Shown piece after piece: positions 19,393 to 33,609 of a DNA stretch of 61,112 nt. A model generated the notes under the pieces. That model made no database searches, was not told where the DNA came from, and was given only the letters and a program-made list of their open reading frames with translations. The DNA lies in the NCBI RefSeq assembly GCF_900114745.1, contig NZ_FOUB01000019.1, forward strand, positions 1-61,112, written 5' to 3'. The stretch comes from Nitrosomonas communis (GTDB lineage Bacteria; Pseudomonadota; Gammaproteobacteria; Burkholderiales; Nitrosomonadaceae). Position numbers and translations under genes: made by a program. Positions within the stretch are counted from its first letter, which is position 1, and every line of letters starts with the position of its first letter.

Positions 19393-20659
19393 TATCGACT
19401 TTCCAGATATGCGGTACAGTAAAATAACCTTGCAATCTTCCTTTCTGCTGGACGCGTAACGTAGCTATCCCGCTAGCTGAATCATAAATGTGTATTCCTT
19501 GCTCACAAAGTAGATAGACACTGATCAAATACTCCCCTTTGAGTAAGGGTATACGCTCAAAAACAGCACTAACCTGCCCAGTTCCATTAAGAGAACGCTT
19601 CAATGTAACATGATCTTCCCAAGTAGCGGCACTCGTGAGCATACGTCCATCCATGGCATGCAATGTAACCGCAACAGTCGGGCAGGGAATTGCAGGATCA
19701 GAAACGAACGATACTTCTACTCTAACCGTGGAGTGACAACTTTTAACAATAGCGTCACGAAAATTTTTTCCCTCGATATCCACATCTACTTTATCTAAAC
19801 GCGCATGTCCACTTACATACCCGCCAACAGTGGGCGTATCAGCCGGCATGACTTCCTCACAAGGCGCAGTATATTGCTCAGTTGTGTCTAGGACACTTCT
19901 ATCTAAAAACGTCTGATAAGCGGATACCACGTGCTTTACATCCCCTTCTGCCATCAACTTACCTTGATTGATCCAAAGCGCTCGGGAACACATTGACTCG
20001 ATTTGGAAAAGAGAATGGGAACAAAATAAGATGGTCTTGCCACTTTCCTTTAATTGCATAATGCGATTAAAAGATTTTCGTGCAAATGAACCATCGCCAA
20101 CTGATAATGCTTCATCAATGATCAGAATATCAGGATCAATGCTTATTGCTACTGAGAACGCCAGCCGTACATACATTCCACTCGAATAAGTTTTGACTGG
20201 TTGATCAATAAAATCCCGAATTTCTGAAAAATCAATAATATACTCAATTCGCTCTGCAATTTCTTCTTGAGTTAAGCCCAAAATGGCAGCATTTAACCAA
20301 ATATTTTCACGCCCAGTAAAATCTGGATTAAATCCCGCTCCTAACTCCAGTAAGGCTGCCAAGTGGCCATTAACCTCGACTTTGCCACAGGTGGGTGTCA
20401 ACGTGCCACAAATGAGTTGTAATAAGGTTGACTTACCTGAGCCGTTGCGCCCAATTATTCCTATTACTTCACCAGGCATTATTTCTAAATTGATTTTCTG
20501 TAATGCCCATAATTCCCGGTAATATCGGCGTCTGCCACGCCATAAAAACTGCTTTAGACGATCTTTAGGTTGTGCGTAAAGCTGATAACATTTACCAAGA
20601 TCACGTGTATAGACGGCGGGCTGTAGGGACGCTGATATTTGGCTGTTATCCAAATTCAT
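19382..20659 (-). CDS. ABC transporter ATPase for polysaccharide export, Wzt-like
   Basis: This is the ATPase subunit of an ABC-2 polysaccharide exporter, 425 residues from the ATG at 20659. That ATG is preferred over the in-frame TTG two codons upstream because an AGGA stretch is properly spaced. It has Walker A GRNGSGKST (70-78), the signature YSSGMYVRLAFS, Walker B ILIIDEALSVGD and a switch His in FCSHSL. The C-terminal about 160 residues, including HMDGRMLTSAATW-like strands, resemble the Wzt carbohydrate-binding domain that reads the capped glycan terminus. The matching permease (Wzm), normally adjacent, is not found on either side, so it must be encoded elsewhere or is lost. It heads the minus-strand glycan operon. 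Confidence 0.88.
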   Translation of the reverse strand: MNLDNSQISASLQPAVYTRDLGKCYQLYAQPKDRLKQFLWRGRRRYYRELWALQKINLEIMPGEVIGIIGRNGSGKSTLLQLICGTLTPTCGKVEVNGHLAALLELGAGFNPDFTGRENIWLNAAILGLTQEEIAERIEYIIDFSEIRDFIDQPVKTYSSGMYVRLAFSVAISIDPDILIIDEALSVGDGSFARKSFNRIMQLKESGKTILFCSHSLFQIESMCSRALWINQGKLMAEGDVKHVVSAYQTFLDRSVLDTTEQYTAPCEEVMPADTPTVGGYVSGHARLDKVDVDIEGKNFRDAIVKSCHSTVRVEVSFVSDPAIPCPTVAVTLHAMDGRMLTSAATWEDHVTLKRSLNGTGQVSAVFERIPLLKGEYLISVYLLCEQGIHIYDSASGIATLRVQQKGRLQGYFTVPHIWKVDNGK

Positions 20660-21029
20660 CCACAATTCCTTATATGTTTTTTTTATTCAGAATTTTGTGC
20701 ATCCGCTATAAATACTGGCAGCAACGATTGAGAAGTAGTTTCAGTTTGATAAACATGGCGCCAACATAGAAAATGTAAACTTATTTCCTCAAGAAAAATA
20801 TTAAATCGAAAACTATTTATTATACTATTGTTGGCTACAAAACGATGGCCTCTCAAAAATTTGGTATCAATTCTCCTCTTTAAAAGTGCAAACTTTGTTC
20901 TAATGATCAAGCACTTTTAGGATTTTTGGAAATGAGATTTCCACGCATGTTCAAACATCAGTGTAGAATACACTTTGTAAAAATAATAGCAGTTTAAGAT
21001 AAATTTCAGATTAACTAGAATCTCCACTT
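20660..21029. other. Intergenic region between the Wzt-like gene and dnaA
   Basis: These 370 AT-rich bases lie between divergent genes and should hold the dnaA promoter and the promoter of the glycan operon. I see no clear -35/-10 pair or DnaA box. A 75-codon minus-strand frame (20683-20910) has no recognisable features and I do not call it a gene. Confidence 0.5.
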
Positions 21030-22403
21030 ATGCAGGCAATAGAAACTTTCTGGTACTCTTGTCTTAAGCATTTCAAGAAAGAGCTAAATGCCCAACAATT
21101 TAATACCTGGATTAAACCATTACAATTAGATATTTCTGAAAATTGTAATGATCAACCAGTTTTGATTGCACCGAATCGATTCGTCTTACAATGGGTTAAA
21201 GACAATTTTATACCTCATATTGAGGTAATGGCTCAACAACATTTTTCTAAGAAAATTCACTTTCAATTAATACTTGGAAATACATTTGATGCAAAGAGCT
21301 CTAAAGATGAAAGCTTACACAATATAAATAACAATTCTTCTGTTCAATCATTAATTACTAAACCTGTACCCAAAAAAAGAAACGCTAGTCATCTAAATCC
21401 CAATTTTACTTTTGATAGCTTTGTTACTGGAAAAGCCAATCAGCTCGCTCGGGCTGGTGCAATTCAAGTTGCCGAACGTCCCGGTATCGCTTACAACCCT
21501 TTATTCATTTATGGTGGAGTTGGTTTAGGCAAAACACATTTAATTCAAGCTATTGGTAATTATGTTTTTGAAAACGATCATGAAGCGAAAATACGCTATG
21601 TACATGCTGAAAAATATGTTTCAGATGTAGTCAGTGCCTACCAACACAAGTCATTTGATAAATTTAAATTGTATTATCACTCACTAGATGTTTTACTTGT
21701 TGATGATGTTCAGTTTTTTGGGGGCAAGAATCGTACTCAAGAAGAATTTTTCTATGCTTTCAATACACTCGTTGAAGCTCATAAACAAGTCATTATTACT
21801 TGCGATAGTTATCCCAAAGAAATATCGGGCTTAGAAGAGCGTCTGGTATCAAGATTTGGTTGGGGTTTAACAGTTGCGGTTGAGCCACCAGAGCTAGAAA
21901 TGCGGGTTGCTATTCTTTTGAAAAAGGCATTGATAGAGAAAATTGCTCTAGATGAGAATGTTGCTTTTTTTGTTGCGAAACATATCCGCTCCAATGTTCG
22001 TGAATTGGAAGGCGCTCTAAAGCGGATACTGGCTTATTCTCGTTTTACAGGCCATCCCCTTTCCTTGGAGTTAGCAAAAGAAGCGTTGAAAGATTTGTTA
22101 GCTGTCCAGAACCGACAAATCTCTATCGAAAATATTCAAAAAACTGTCGCTGATTACTACAAAATTAAAGTAGCTGAGATGTACTCTAAAAAACGTACGC
22201 GCATCGTGGCAAGACCTAGGCAGGTTGCTATGACAATTGCCAAAGAACTCACGCCATTAAGCTTACCTGATATTGGGGAAGCATTTGGGGGACGAGATCA
22301 CACAACTGTCTTGCATGCTCACCGGAAAATCACAGAATTACGCTCATCTGATCCCATCGTAAGCCGGGATTATAATGCTTTATTACATATTCTACGGGGT
22401 TGA
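21030..22403 (+). CDS. dnaA: chromosomal replication initiator protein DnaA
   Basis: DnaA binds origin boxes and opens the AT-rich duplex to start replication. The 457-residue protein has the four usual domains: the N-terminal DnaB/DiaA interaction domain ([26 protein letters not shown]), a variable linker (about 85-120), the AAA+ ATPase with [22 protein letters not shown] (Walker A) and [10 protein letters not shown] (Walker B), and the C-terminal DNA-binding domain with [15 protein letters not shown]. It starts the dnaA-dnaN-gyrB series. DnaA-box-like sequences lie immediately downstream of its stop codon. Base composition here is clearly more AT-rich by eye than in the glycan cluster just upstream. 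Confidence 0.98.
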   Translation: MQAIETFWYSCLKHFKKELNAQQFNTWIKPLQLDISENCNDQPVLIAPNRFVLQWVKDNFIPHIEVMAQQHFSKKIHFQLILGNTFDAKSSKDESLHNINNNSSVQSLITKPVPKKRNASHLNPNFTFDSFVTGKANQLARAGAIQVAERPGIAYNPLFIYGGVGLGKTHLIQAIGNYVFENDHEAKIRYVHAEKYVSDVVSAYQHKSFDKFKLYYHSLDVLLVDDVQFFGGKNRTQEEFFYAFNTLVEAHKQVIITCDSYPKEISGLEERLVSRFGWGLTVAVEPPELEMRVAILLKKALIEKIALDENVAFFVAKHIRSNVRELEGALKRILAYSRFTGHPLSLELAKEALKDLLAVQNRQISIENIQKTVADYYKIKVAEMYSKKRTRIVARPRQVAMTIAKELTPLSLPDIGEAFGGRDHTTVLHAHRKITELRSSDPIVSRDYNALLHILRG

Positions 22404-22609
22404 TGTGGATAATTTGTATATAAAATCTGAATAGTTTGAGGATAATTCCAAAGAAAATTAATTTCTCAAATTTATCCCCAAATTATTCAATTAAAACTTT
22501 TATTTTATACAAGCCTGGAATTCTATTTAAGTTTTTGATATTTATTCTATTTTTATAGATATACCGGAATTGAATTATATTTATATACTCTTATTAAAGT
22601 TTAAATAAT
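22404..22609. other. Probable chromosomal origin (oriC) in the dnaA-dnaN gap
   Basis: The gap starts with a perfect DnaA box on the minus strand (TGTGGATAA, 22404-22412), overlapping the end of dnaA. One-mismatch boxes follow at 22437-22445 (TGAGGATAA) and 22472-22480 (TTATCCCCA). The rest, from about 22481 to 22609, is very AT-rich and could be the unwinding element. The position next to dnaA is typical for origins. Calling it the origin is inference. A GC-skew switch here would support it. Confidence 0.6.
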
Positions 22610-23731
22610 ATGAATTTAATAAAAGCTAGCCGGGACTTTTTACTTAAGCCTTTGCAAATTGTTAATGGCATTGTTGAGCGGCGTCATACTCTACCAATAC
22701 TTTCCAACGTGTTTATTAAGCAAGAGAACGGGAAAATCATTTTTGTAACCACTGATCTTGAAATAGAAATTGAAACGTATTTACAAACTTCTGAAACAGT
22801 AATCTCACAGGAATTTTCTGCTCTTACCGTTTCATCAAAAAAGATGCTGGAGATATTGCGTACTTTTTCTTCCGATACAGAAGTTACCCTAGCAAAAATT
22901 GATAATCGTCTACAAATTAACGCGATTAAAAGCCGTTTCAGCTTGCAAATACTTCCTGCAGATGATTTTCCGAGAATGCCAAAGGAAGAAATGCCAGAGA
23001 GCACGCTTACGCTCTCGCAACAAAATTTAAAGAATCTTCTTCACTTAGTACAATATGCTGTGGCGCAGCAGGACATTCGCTATTATCTGAATGGATTATT
23101 GCTTTTAATCGAAGGCAAATATCTAAAGTTTATAGCTACGGATAGTCATCGTCTTAGCTATGCTTCAATTGAATTGGAAGATGAATGGGAAAGAAAAGAA
23201 ACTATCATCCCCCGAAAAACTGTGCAGGAGCTTTCAAAATTACTTAATGAAACTGAAGAACCCGTTATTATAGAAGTCTTTCCAAAAAAGATACGCTTTG
23301 CTTTTTCAGATATTGTATTAACTTCCAAAGTCATCGAAGGGAAATTTCCAGACTTCAATCGTGCGATTCCCGTGAATAATACCAAGCAATTCAGTATAGA
23401 TCGTCAAAGTTTTTTGCAAGGATTGCAGCGAGTTGCCATTCTATCCAATGCAAATGAGAAGTTTCGCGGCGTAAGACTAGTGATTTCAAATGGCATGTTA
23501 AGTATCGTTTGTAAAAATAGTGAGCAAGAGGAAGCCCAAGAAGATCTTGAAATTGACTATAACCAAGATACTATCGATATCAGCTTTAATATTAATTACT
23601 TGCTGGATGTATTAAATAATCTCAATAGCGATAGCGTTCAATGTGCTTTTGAAAATGCTAATAGTAGTACTTTAATAACCATTCCAAAGAATGATCATTT
23701 TAAATATGTCGTGATGCCGATGCGATTGTAA
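22610..23731 (+). CDS. dnaN: DNA polymerase III beta sliding clamp
   Basis: DnaN is the ring-shaped processivity clamp that tethers replicative and repair polymerases to DNA. The 373-residue length is close to the 366 of E. coli, and the three-fold repeated clamp architecture is visible: it begins LIKASRDFLLKPLQIVNGIVERRHTLPILSN, contains YLNGLLLLIEGKYLKFIATDSHRLSYAS in the middle domain, and ends in the typical YVVMPMRL. It lies between dnaA (206 bp upstream, probable origin) and gyrB (71 bp downstream). The ATG at 22610 fits the family start. Confidence 0.97.
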   Translation: MNLIKASRDFLLKPLQIVNGIVERRHTLPILSNVFIKQENGKIIFVTTDLEIEIETYLQTSETVISQEFSALTVSSKKMLEILRTFSSDTEVTLAKIDNRLQINAIKSRFSLQILPADDFPRMPKEEMPESTLTLSQQNLKNLLHLVQYAVAQQDIRYYLNGLLLLIEGKYLKFIATDSHRLSYASIELEDEWERKETIIPRKTVQELSKLLNETEEPVIIEVFPKKIRFAFSDIVLTSKVIEGKFPDFNRAIPVNNTKQFSIDRQSFLQGLQRVAILSNANEKFRGVRLVISNGMLSIVCKNSEQEEAQEDLEIDYNQDTIDISFNINYLLDVLNNLNSDSVQCAFENANSSTLITIPKNDHFKYVVMPMRL

Positions 23732-23778
23732 AAAAGAAAAAAACTCCAAAATTACTTTGGTAGGCAAAATATTTTTAA

Positions 23779-26214
<2,436 letters not shown>

Positions 26215-26427
26215 AAGAATTTTGTTTTCAAAGCATACTTCTTCAGTCTCTATAGAATAAAATACATGATCTATTTCACAAATCAATTTGTAATCATCCT
26301 ATGATATTTGCATTTTTTATATTTTTTGAATCAGTCCGCGTTGACTGATAAGCCTAAGCGGGTTAGAATCCTGTACTTTTATATGTGCGTGTAGCTGAAA
26401 ATTTTTCGGTTCTAAGCGAGAATACTT

Positions 26428-26811
26428 ATGCCTTGGATACGGAATAAGCCACTGCACGTGGTGATACGCTGGCAAGTATTATTTACAGTATTTATTGCGC
26501 TAGTATTTTGGGGAGTATTGGGGTTACATGGGGCTATTTCAGGATTTCTTGGTGGAATGGTCAATGTAGTTTCTTCTACAGTTTATGCATTCATAATTTC
26601 TCATCATAAGGGATTTACAGCTGGCGGGGCAATACGTACTGCTCTCAGAGCAGAAGCAATAAAAATAGTCGTTATAATAGCTCTGCTTTGGACGGTGTTT
26701 GTAGTGTATAAAGAAGTTAATGCTAGTGCGTTTATCGGGGTATTTATCATAACAGTAATCATCTTTAGTATGGCTTTATTTGTGCCTGATAATACTAAAG
26801 ATATTAAATAA
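26428..26811 (+). CDS. atpI: ATP synthase protein I (AtpI)
   Basis: AtpI is a small membrane protein that assists assembly of the c ring, and it is the first gene of the nine-gene F1F0 ATP synthase operon. The 127-residue product has four hydrophobic segments (VLFTVFIALVFWGVLGLHGAI, GFLGGMVNVVSSTVYAFII, AIKIVVIIALLWTVFVVYK, AFIGVFIITVIIFSMALF) and the GAxxGFLGGxxN pattern of the family. The gap of 213 bp upstream probably holds the operon promoter. I do not see a clear consensus there. Confidence 0.87.
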   Translation: MPWIRNKPLHVVIRWQVLFTVFIALVFWGVLGLHGAISGFLGGMVNVVSSTVYAFIISHHKGFTAGGAIRTALRAEAIKIVVIIALLWTVFVVYKEVNASAFIGVFIITVIIFSMALFVPDNTKDIK

Positions 26812-26838
26812 CAAAATTAAATAGCAGATAATTTAATA

Positions 26839-27648
26839 ATGGCATCAGATCTTGAGCTTACTCCAACCTCATATATAAACCATCATCTTACTAACTTAAC
26901 TGTATCTCTGGGAGAAGAGCCGTTTTGGACATTGCATGTGGACACATTGCTGATGTCTATCATTCTCGGCATCCTGGGAATGGGGGTTTTGTGGCTAATC
27001 GTCCGTAGAGCTACCCCTGGTGTACCTACTAAACGACAGGCTTTTGTAGAATTACTTGTGGAATTTGTCGATACACAAGTAAAAAATACATTTCATGGTG
27101 ATAGGCATAGATTTGTCGCACCAGCAGCCTTGACTATTTTCGTATGGGTATTGCTGCTTAATACAATGGATTTGTTGCCGATTGATATTATGGCATGGAT
27201 TTATGATCATGTATTTGGAGTGCATAATTGGCGCACTGTTCCAACTACCGATGTGAATACCACGTTTGCATTAGCACTCTCCATATGGCTCTTAATGATA
27301 TTCTTTAACGTTAAAGTCAAGGGATTAGGAGGGTGGACGTATGAGCTGTTTTGTACGCCATTCGGTAAAAATCCGATACTTTGGCCGCTGAATTTATTGT
27401 TTAACATTATTGAGTATGTATCAAAGCCACTGTCTCATTCTCTGCGACTTTTTGGGAATATCTACGCAGGAGAAATCATTTTCCTCCTTTTAGGGATGTG
27501 GGCTGCAACTGGCGTTACAGGCTCCTTTTTTAGCGTGATTCTGGGCGTGGGATGGTTAATTTTTCATATACTGATAGTAACACTCCAAGCATTTATTTTT
27601 ATGATGCTCGCAGTGGTTTATTTATCAATGGCGCATGAGTCACATTAA
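26839..27648 (+). CDS. atpB: ATP synthase F0 subunit a
   Basis: Subunit a forms the two half-channels for protons next to the c ring in the inner membrane. The 269-residue protein has several transmembrane helices and the conserved [14 protein letters not shown] segment, whose Arg is essential for rotation, followed by [24 protein letters not shown]. An N-terminal extension ([14 protein letters not shown]) is typical of proteobacterial AtpB. It lies 27 bp after atpI. Confidence 0.97.
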   Translation: MASDLELTPTSYINHHLTNLTVSLGEEPFWTLHVDTLLMSIILGILGMGVLWLIVRRATPGVPTKRQAFVELLVEFVDTQVKNTFHGDRHRFVAPAALTIFVWVLLLNTMDLLPIDIMAWIYDHVFGVHNWRTVPTTDVNTTFALALSIWLLMIFFNVKVKGLGGWTYELFCTPFGKNPILWPLNLLFNIIEYVSKPLSHSLRLFGNIYAGEIIFLLLGMWAATGVTGSFFSVILGVGWLIFHILIVTLQAFIFMMLAVVYLSMAHESH

Positions 27649-27680
27649 ATAGATATAAGTTTTTTTAACATAATTTTTAA

Positions 27681-27968
<288 letters not shown>

Positions 27969-28006
27969 TATTTATTTGTATTAATAAAACTTACACGAAG
28001 CTGGCT

Positions 28007-28480
28007 ATGAATATTAATTTCACTCTCATATCTCAAGCAGTAGCCTTTTCGATATTTGTATGGTTTACGGTCAAATTTGTATGGCCACCTTTGTTGCGTG
28101 CAATTGAAGAGCGTCAAAAGCAAATTGCCGATGGCTTAGCTGCTGGCGAGCGTGGCAAAAAAGAGTTAGAGCTTGCAAGCCAAAGATCTTCAGAGGCATT
28201 AAAAGAAGCTAAACAGCACGCCACAGAAATTATTACACAAGCTGAGAAGCGAGCAGCGGAGATTGTTGAAGAAGCTAAGGATAGTGCAAGGATCGAAGGA
28301 GAGCGGATATTGACAGCCGCTAAAGCTGAAATTGAGCATGAAATATTTGGAGCAAAAGAAGCTTTACGCCAGCAAATTGCCAATTTAGCATTAGCAGGTG
28401 CAACGAAAATATTGCGGCGTGAGGTAAATGCCAAAGTCCATGCTGATCTGCTTGCATCAATTCAAGAAGAGTTAAAGTAA
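28007..28480 (+). CDS. atpF: ATP synthase F0 subunit b
   Basis: Subunit b forms the peripheral stalk. The 157-residue protein has one N-terminal membrane helix ([26 protein letters not shown]) and a long charged helix (about 30-157) that dimerises and reaches delta on top of F1. The stop codon overlaps the start of atpH (TAATG), so translation is coupled. A single b gene with no b' partner is standard for non-photosynthetic proteobacteria. Confidence 0.96.
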   Translation: MNINFTLISQAVAFSIFVWFTVKFVWPPLLRAIEERQKQIADGLAAGERGKKELELASQRSSEALKEAKQHATEIITQAEKRAAEIVEEAKDSARIEGERILTAAKAEIEHEIFGAKEALRQQIANLALAGATKILRREVNAKVHADLLASIQEELK

Positions 28481-29016
28481 TGGCTGAGGAAATAACAATT
28501 GCTAGACCTTATGCTGAGGCAGTATTTAAATTAGCAAAGGAAAAGAATGCATTATCCTCTTGGTCGGATATGCTCAATGCTCTTACAGAGGCAACATCAA
28601 TAGAGCAAATACGAACTCTTATTTCAGATCCAGGCGTACCAGCCAACAAGTTAGCTGAAATAATTTTGGAGGTTTGTGAAAATAAGCTCGATAGTGAAGG
28701 AAGAAATTTAGTTAATTTATTGATTGAAAATAATCGATTAGATGTGCTTCCTCAATTGAGTGCTCTGTATGAACAATTAAAAGCTCAGTTTGAAGAAATA
28801 CTGGAGGCAAATATTATTTCTGCATACGCTATTTCAGATAGCCAATTAGAGAAATTAGTGTCGGTGCTTGAAAATAAATTCAAATGTAAAATTAAAGCAA
28901 AAGTAAACATAGATCCAGAGTTAATAGGCGGAGTAAAGATAGTAATTGGCGATGAAGTTATTGATAGCTCCGTACGCGGTAAACTCGAGACCATGTCTGT
29001 TGCCCTCAAAAGCTAG
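28480..29016 (+). CDS. atpH: ATP synthase F1 subunit delta
   Basis: Delta links the peripheral stalk (subunit b) to the alpha3beta3 head. The 178-residue protein shows the family N-terminus ([28 protein letters not shown]), the C-terminal [32 protein letters not shown] motif, and the expected length. It overlaps atpF by one base and ends 11 bp before atpA. Confidence 0.97.
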   Translation: MAEEITIARPYAEAVFKLAKEKNALSSWSDMLNALTEATSIEQIRTLISDPGVPANKLAEIILEVCENKLDSEGRNLVNLLIENNRLDVLPQLSALYEQLKAQFEEILEANIISAYAISDSQLEKLVSVLENKFKCKIKAKVNIDPELIGGVKIVIGDEVIDSSVRGKLETMSVALKS

Positions 29017-29027
29017 GAGTTATTAAA

Positions 29028-30569
29028 ATGCAGTTAAACCCATCAGAAATCAGTGAGCTGATTAAAAGTAGGATTGAAGGACTTTCTATATCGACTGAAG
29101 TTCGTACTCAAGGCACCATCGTATCGTTAACTGATGGCATTGTTCGAATTCACGGACTTTCAGATGTGATGCAAGGTGAAATGCTTGAGTTTCCAGGCAA
29201 TACCTTTGGTTTGGCATTGAATTTAGAAAGAGATTCAGTCGGTGCGGTTATTCTGGGTGCTTATGAACACCTCACTGAAGGCGATACTGTCAAATGTACA
29301 GGACGGATATTAGAAGTACCAGTTGGTGAAGGTTTGTTAGGACGGGTAGTTAACGCATTAGGACAACCCATAGATGGAAAAGGGCCTATCGCAGCTAAGG
29401 AAACAGAGCCTATAGAGAAAATTGCACCAGGCGTTATTTGGCGACAATCTGTTGATCAACCAGTTCAAACCGGGCTTAAGGCCATTGACTCCATGGTACC
29501 AGTTGGTCGAGGCCAGCGCGAATTGATCATTGGGGATCGCCAGACCGGGAAAACGGCTGTAGCAATAGATGCAATCATTAATCAGAAAGGTGAGAATATG
29601 ATCTGTATCTATGTGGCAATTGGGCAAAAAGCTTCATCAATTGCGAACGTTGTGCGTAAACTTGAGGAGCATGGCGCAATGGAATATACCATTGTCGTTG
29701 TAGCATCAGCTTCTGAATCCGCCGCGATGCAATTTATAGCGCCCTATTCAGGTTGCACGATGGGTGAATATTTTAGAGATAGAGGACAAGATGCGCTCAT
29801 CGTATATGATGATTTGACTAAACAGGCTTGGGCATATCGTCAAATATCGTTATTGCTCCGTCGACCTCCGGGCCGGGAAGCTTATCCAGGAGACGTGTTT
29901 TATCTACATTCTCGCTTGTTGGAACGTGCAGCAAGGGTAAGTGCAGATTATGTCGAAAAATATACAAAGGGAGCGGTTAAGGGAAAAACAGGATCGTTAA
30001 CAGCGTTACCAATAATTGAAACGCAAGCAGGTGACGTGACTGCATTTGTGCCCACCAATGTTATCTCCATTACTGATGGACAAATATTTCTAGAAACAGA
30101 TTTATTTAATGCTGGAATTCGTCCTGCTATTAATGCAGGTATTTCTGTATCGCGCGTCGGCGGGGCAGCACAAACAAAAGTAATTAAAAAACTAGGTGGC
30201 GGTATACGATTAGCATTAGCGCAATATCGTGAACTTGCTGCTTTTGCACAGTTTGCATCAGATTTAGATGAAGCAACCCGTAAGCAACTTGAGCGCGGAA
30301 AAATGGCAACCGAGCTGATGAAACAGTCGCAGTTTGCTACCTTGAGTGTTTCAGAGATGGCGTTGACGCTTTTTGCGTTGAATAAGGGATATCTTGATGA
30401 TGTTGAAGTCAAGCGAGGTTTAGCATTTGAAGCAGCTTTGAGGAGCTATATGCGTAATCAACATGCTGAAATTATGGATAAGATTGAAACAACCAAAAAT
30501 CTGGATGATGCGACTGAGCAAGCGTTATCTGCAGCAATCGAAGAATTTAAAAAAACTGGGACATATTAA
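29028..30569 (+). CDS. atpA: ATP synthase F1 subunit alpha
   Basis: Alpha is the non-catalytic nucleotide-binding subunit of the F1 head. The 513-residue protein has the expected length, the N-terminal beta barrel, Walker [10 protein letters not shown], the Walker B region [11 protein letters not shown], and the signature [17 protein letters not shown], which includes the arginine finger region that completes the catalytic sites on beta. It lies between atpH and atpG with very short gaps. Confidence 0.98.
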   Translation: MQLNPSEISELIKSRIEGLSISTEVRTQGTIVSLTDGIVRIHGLSDVMQGEMLEFPGNTFGLALNLERDSVGAVILGAYEHLTEGDTVKCTGRILEVPVGEGLLGRVVNALGQPIDGKGPIAAKETEPIEKIAPGVIWRQSVDQPVQTGLKAIDSMVPVGRGQRELIIGDRQTGKTAVAIDAIINQKGENMICIYVAIGQKASSIANVVRKLEEHGAMEYTIVVVASASESAAMQFIAPYSGCTMGEYFRDRGQDALIVYDDLTKQAWAYRQISLLLRRPPGREAYPGDVFYLHSRLLERAARVSADYVEKYTKGAVKGKTGSLTALPIIETQAGDVTAFVPTNVISITDGQIFLETDLFNAGIRPAINAGISVSRVGGAAQTKVIKKLGGGIRLALAQYRELAAFAQFASDLDEATRKQLERGKMATELMKQSQFATLSVSEMALTLFALNKGYLDDVEVKRGLAFEAALRSYMRNQHAEIMDKIETTKNLDDATEQALSAAIEEFKKTGTY

Positions 30570-30572
30570 CTG

Positions 30573-31454
30573 ATGGCTGGAAGCAGGGAGATACGCAATA
30601 AAATCCGAAGCGTTAAGAATACGCAGAAGATTACTCGTGCTATGGAAATGGTTGCTGCGTCAAAAATGCGTAAAGCTCAGGAGCGCATGAGAAAAGCACG
30701 ACCATATGGCGAAAAGATCCGCAATGTCGCTGCTCATATGAGTCGTGCAAGTACGGAATATCGGCATCCTTTTTTGATCCAACGTGACACGGTAAAACGT
30801 GTTGGTATTATTGTAGTGACCTCAGACAAAGGCTTGTGCGGCGGACTAAATACTAATGTGCTGCGTAAAGCTGTTAATCAGATGCGTACGTGGGAAACTG
30901 AAGGCGAGCAAATCGAAGTCTGTTGTATTGGTAACAAAGGCCTGGGTTTTATGAGTCGTATTGGAGCAAATATCATTTCGCAGATAACAGGTCTTGGTGA
31001 TACAGCAAATATCGAGAAACTGATAGGTGCTATAAAAATTGTACTTGATGGGTATACAGCGGATCGTTTTGACAGGGTTTATCTTTTCTACAATCGCTTT
31101 GTGAATACGATGAAGCAAGAGCCCGCGATGGAGCAGTTGTTGCCATTATCCGACGAGCGTATGCGTGTAGGAAAGCAGGATACCGAGCAGAAGAAATTAT
31201 GGGATTATTTATACGAGCCTGAAGCGAAACCAATAATAGACGATATTATGATTAGATATGTTGAAGCATTAATCTATCAGGCCGTTACGGAAAATATGGC
31301 ATCGGAGCAATCTGCTAGAATGGTTGCTATGAAAGCTGCTTCAGATAATGCAGGTAATTTAATTAATGAATTGACCTTGATTTACAATAAGTCTCGTCAA
31401 GCGGCTATTACAAAAGAATTATCTGAAATTGTTGGCGGTGCAGCCGCTGTTTAA
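30573..31454 (+). CDS. atpG: ATP synthase F1 subunit gamma
   Basis: Gamma is the central rotating shaft. The 293-residue protein starts with the conserved coiled-coil helix [34 protein letters not shown] and ends with the partner helix ([44 protein letters not shown]). The middle Rossmann-like domain includes [17 protein letters not shown]. It starts 3 bp after atpA. Confidence 0.98.
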   Translation: MAGSREIRNKIRSVKNTQKITRAMEMVAASKMRKAQERMRKARPYGEKIRNVAAHMSRASTEYRHPFLIQRDTVKRVGIIVVTSDKGLCGGLNTNVLRKAVNQMRTWETEGEQIEVCCIGNKGLGFMSRIGANIISQITGLGDTANIEKLIGAIKIVLDGYTADRFDRVYLFYNRFVNTMKQEPAMEQLLPLSDERMRVGKQDTEQKKLWDYLYEPEAKPIIDDIMIRYVEALIYQAVTENMASEQSARMVAMKAASDNAGNLINELTLIYNKSRQAAITKELSEIVGGAAAV

Positions 31455-31473
31455 TCAATATTTTAGTTTTTAG

Positions 31474-32862
<1,389 letters not shown>

Positions 32863-32889
32863 ATATAGCAAATATAATATATAAACCAA

Positions 32890-33312
32890 ATGGGAACAAT
32901 ATTTCATCTGGATATTGTAAGTGCTGAAGAATCAATATATTCTGGACCCGCAGAGTTTATTGCGGCACCTGCACTTATGGGCGAAGTGGGCATTTTTCCT
33001 AATCACACGCCAATGCTAACTCGTATTCGATCAGGTATGGTGAGAATTAAGGCTCCGTTAAAAGACGAAGAAGCAGTTTATGTATCAGGTGGTATGTTAG
33101 AAGTTCAACCAGACGTGGTAACAATACTAGCTGATACTGCCATACGCGGTAACGATCTTGACGAGGCTAAAGCTTTAGAAGCAAAGCGAAGAGCTGAAGA
33201 GGCTATGAAGAATAAAATATCTGAGATTGAATATGCGCGTGCACAAGCTGAATTAATTGAAGCTGCGGCGCAACTTACTGCCATTCAAAAACTCAGAAAT
33301 CGCGGACATTAG
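32890..33312 (+). CDS. atpC: ATP synthase F1 subunit epsilon
   Basis: Epsilon binds gamma and the c ring and can inhibit ATP hydrolysis through its mobile C-terminal helices. The 140-residue protein has the N-terminal beta sandwich ([42 protein letters not shown]) and the two-helix C-terminus ([19 protein letters not shown]...[19 protein letters not shown]). It is the last gene of the operon. A strong inverted repeat lies about 90 bp downstream. Confidence 0.97.
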   Translation: MGTIFHLDIVSAEESIYSGPAEFIAAPALMGEVGIFPNHTPMLTRIRSGMVRIKAPLKDEEAVYVSGGMLEVQPDVVTILADTAIRGNDLDEAKALEAKRRAEEAMKNKISEIEYARAQAELIEAAAQLTAIQKLRNRGH

Positions 33313-33401
33313 AAAATAGAGGCATCTTGGAACCAGCCCATAGGTAGAATAAATAAAAGAGGCTAGGCTTTCTTTCAACTTCTGCATATGATACTACTGT
33401 T

Positions 33402-33431
33402 ACTCCCTTTCTTTGAAAGAAGAAAGGGAGT
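33402..33431. terminator. Perfect 12-bp inverted repeat after the atp operon
   Basis: ACTCCCTTTCTT and AAGAAAGGGAGT are perfect inverted repeats separated by TGAAAG, about 90 bp past atpC. The hairpin would be stable and sits where the operon should end. No T run follows, so it is not a textbook intrinsic terminator. It could protect the 3' end of the atp mRNA or terminate weakly. Confidence 0.5.
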
Positions 33432-33609
33432 AAAGAAATTACAATTGATATATCAAAGCGCACTTAATGTCGTATTCGGTACGTAAATCTGTAATGGATT
33501 TCTTTGTTTATTTTCCTGTCTAAAATAAGCTATACGGCGACATATATGCTGCAAAAATGATGCGTGTATTTGCCAATTAGGTCCAATTTTAATTTGTAAT
33601 AAAAACTAA

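Noticed and set aside
20683..20910. 75-codon minus-strand frame upstream of the Wzt-like gene
   Set aside because: No family resemblance, no ribosome-binding site of note, and it fills a region expected to hold promoters; it is not a Wzm permease.
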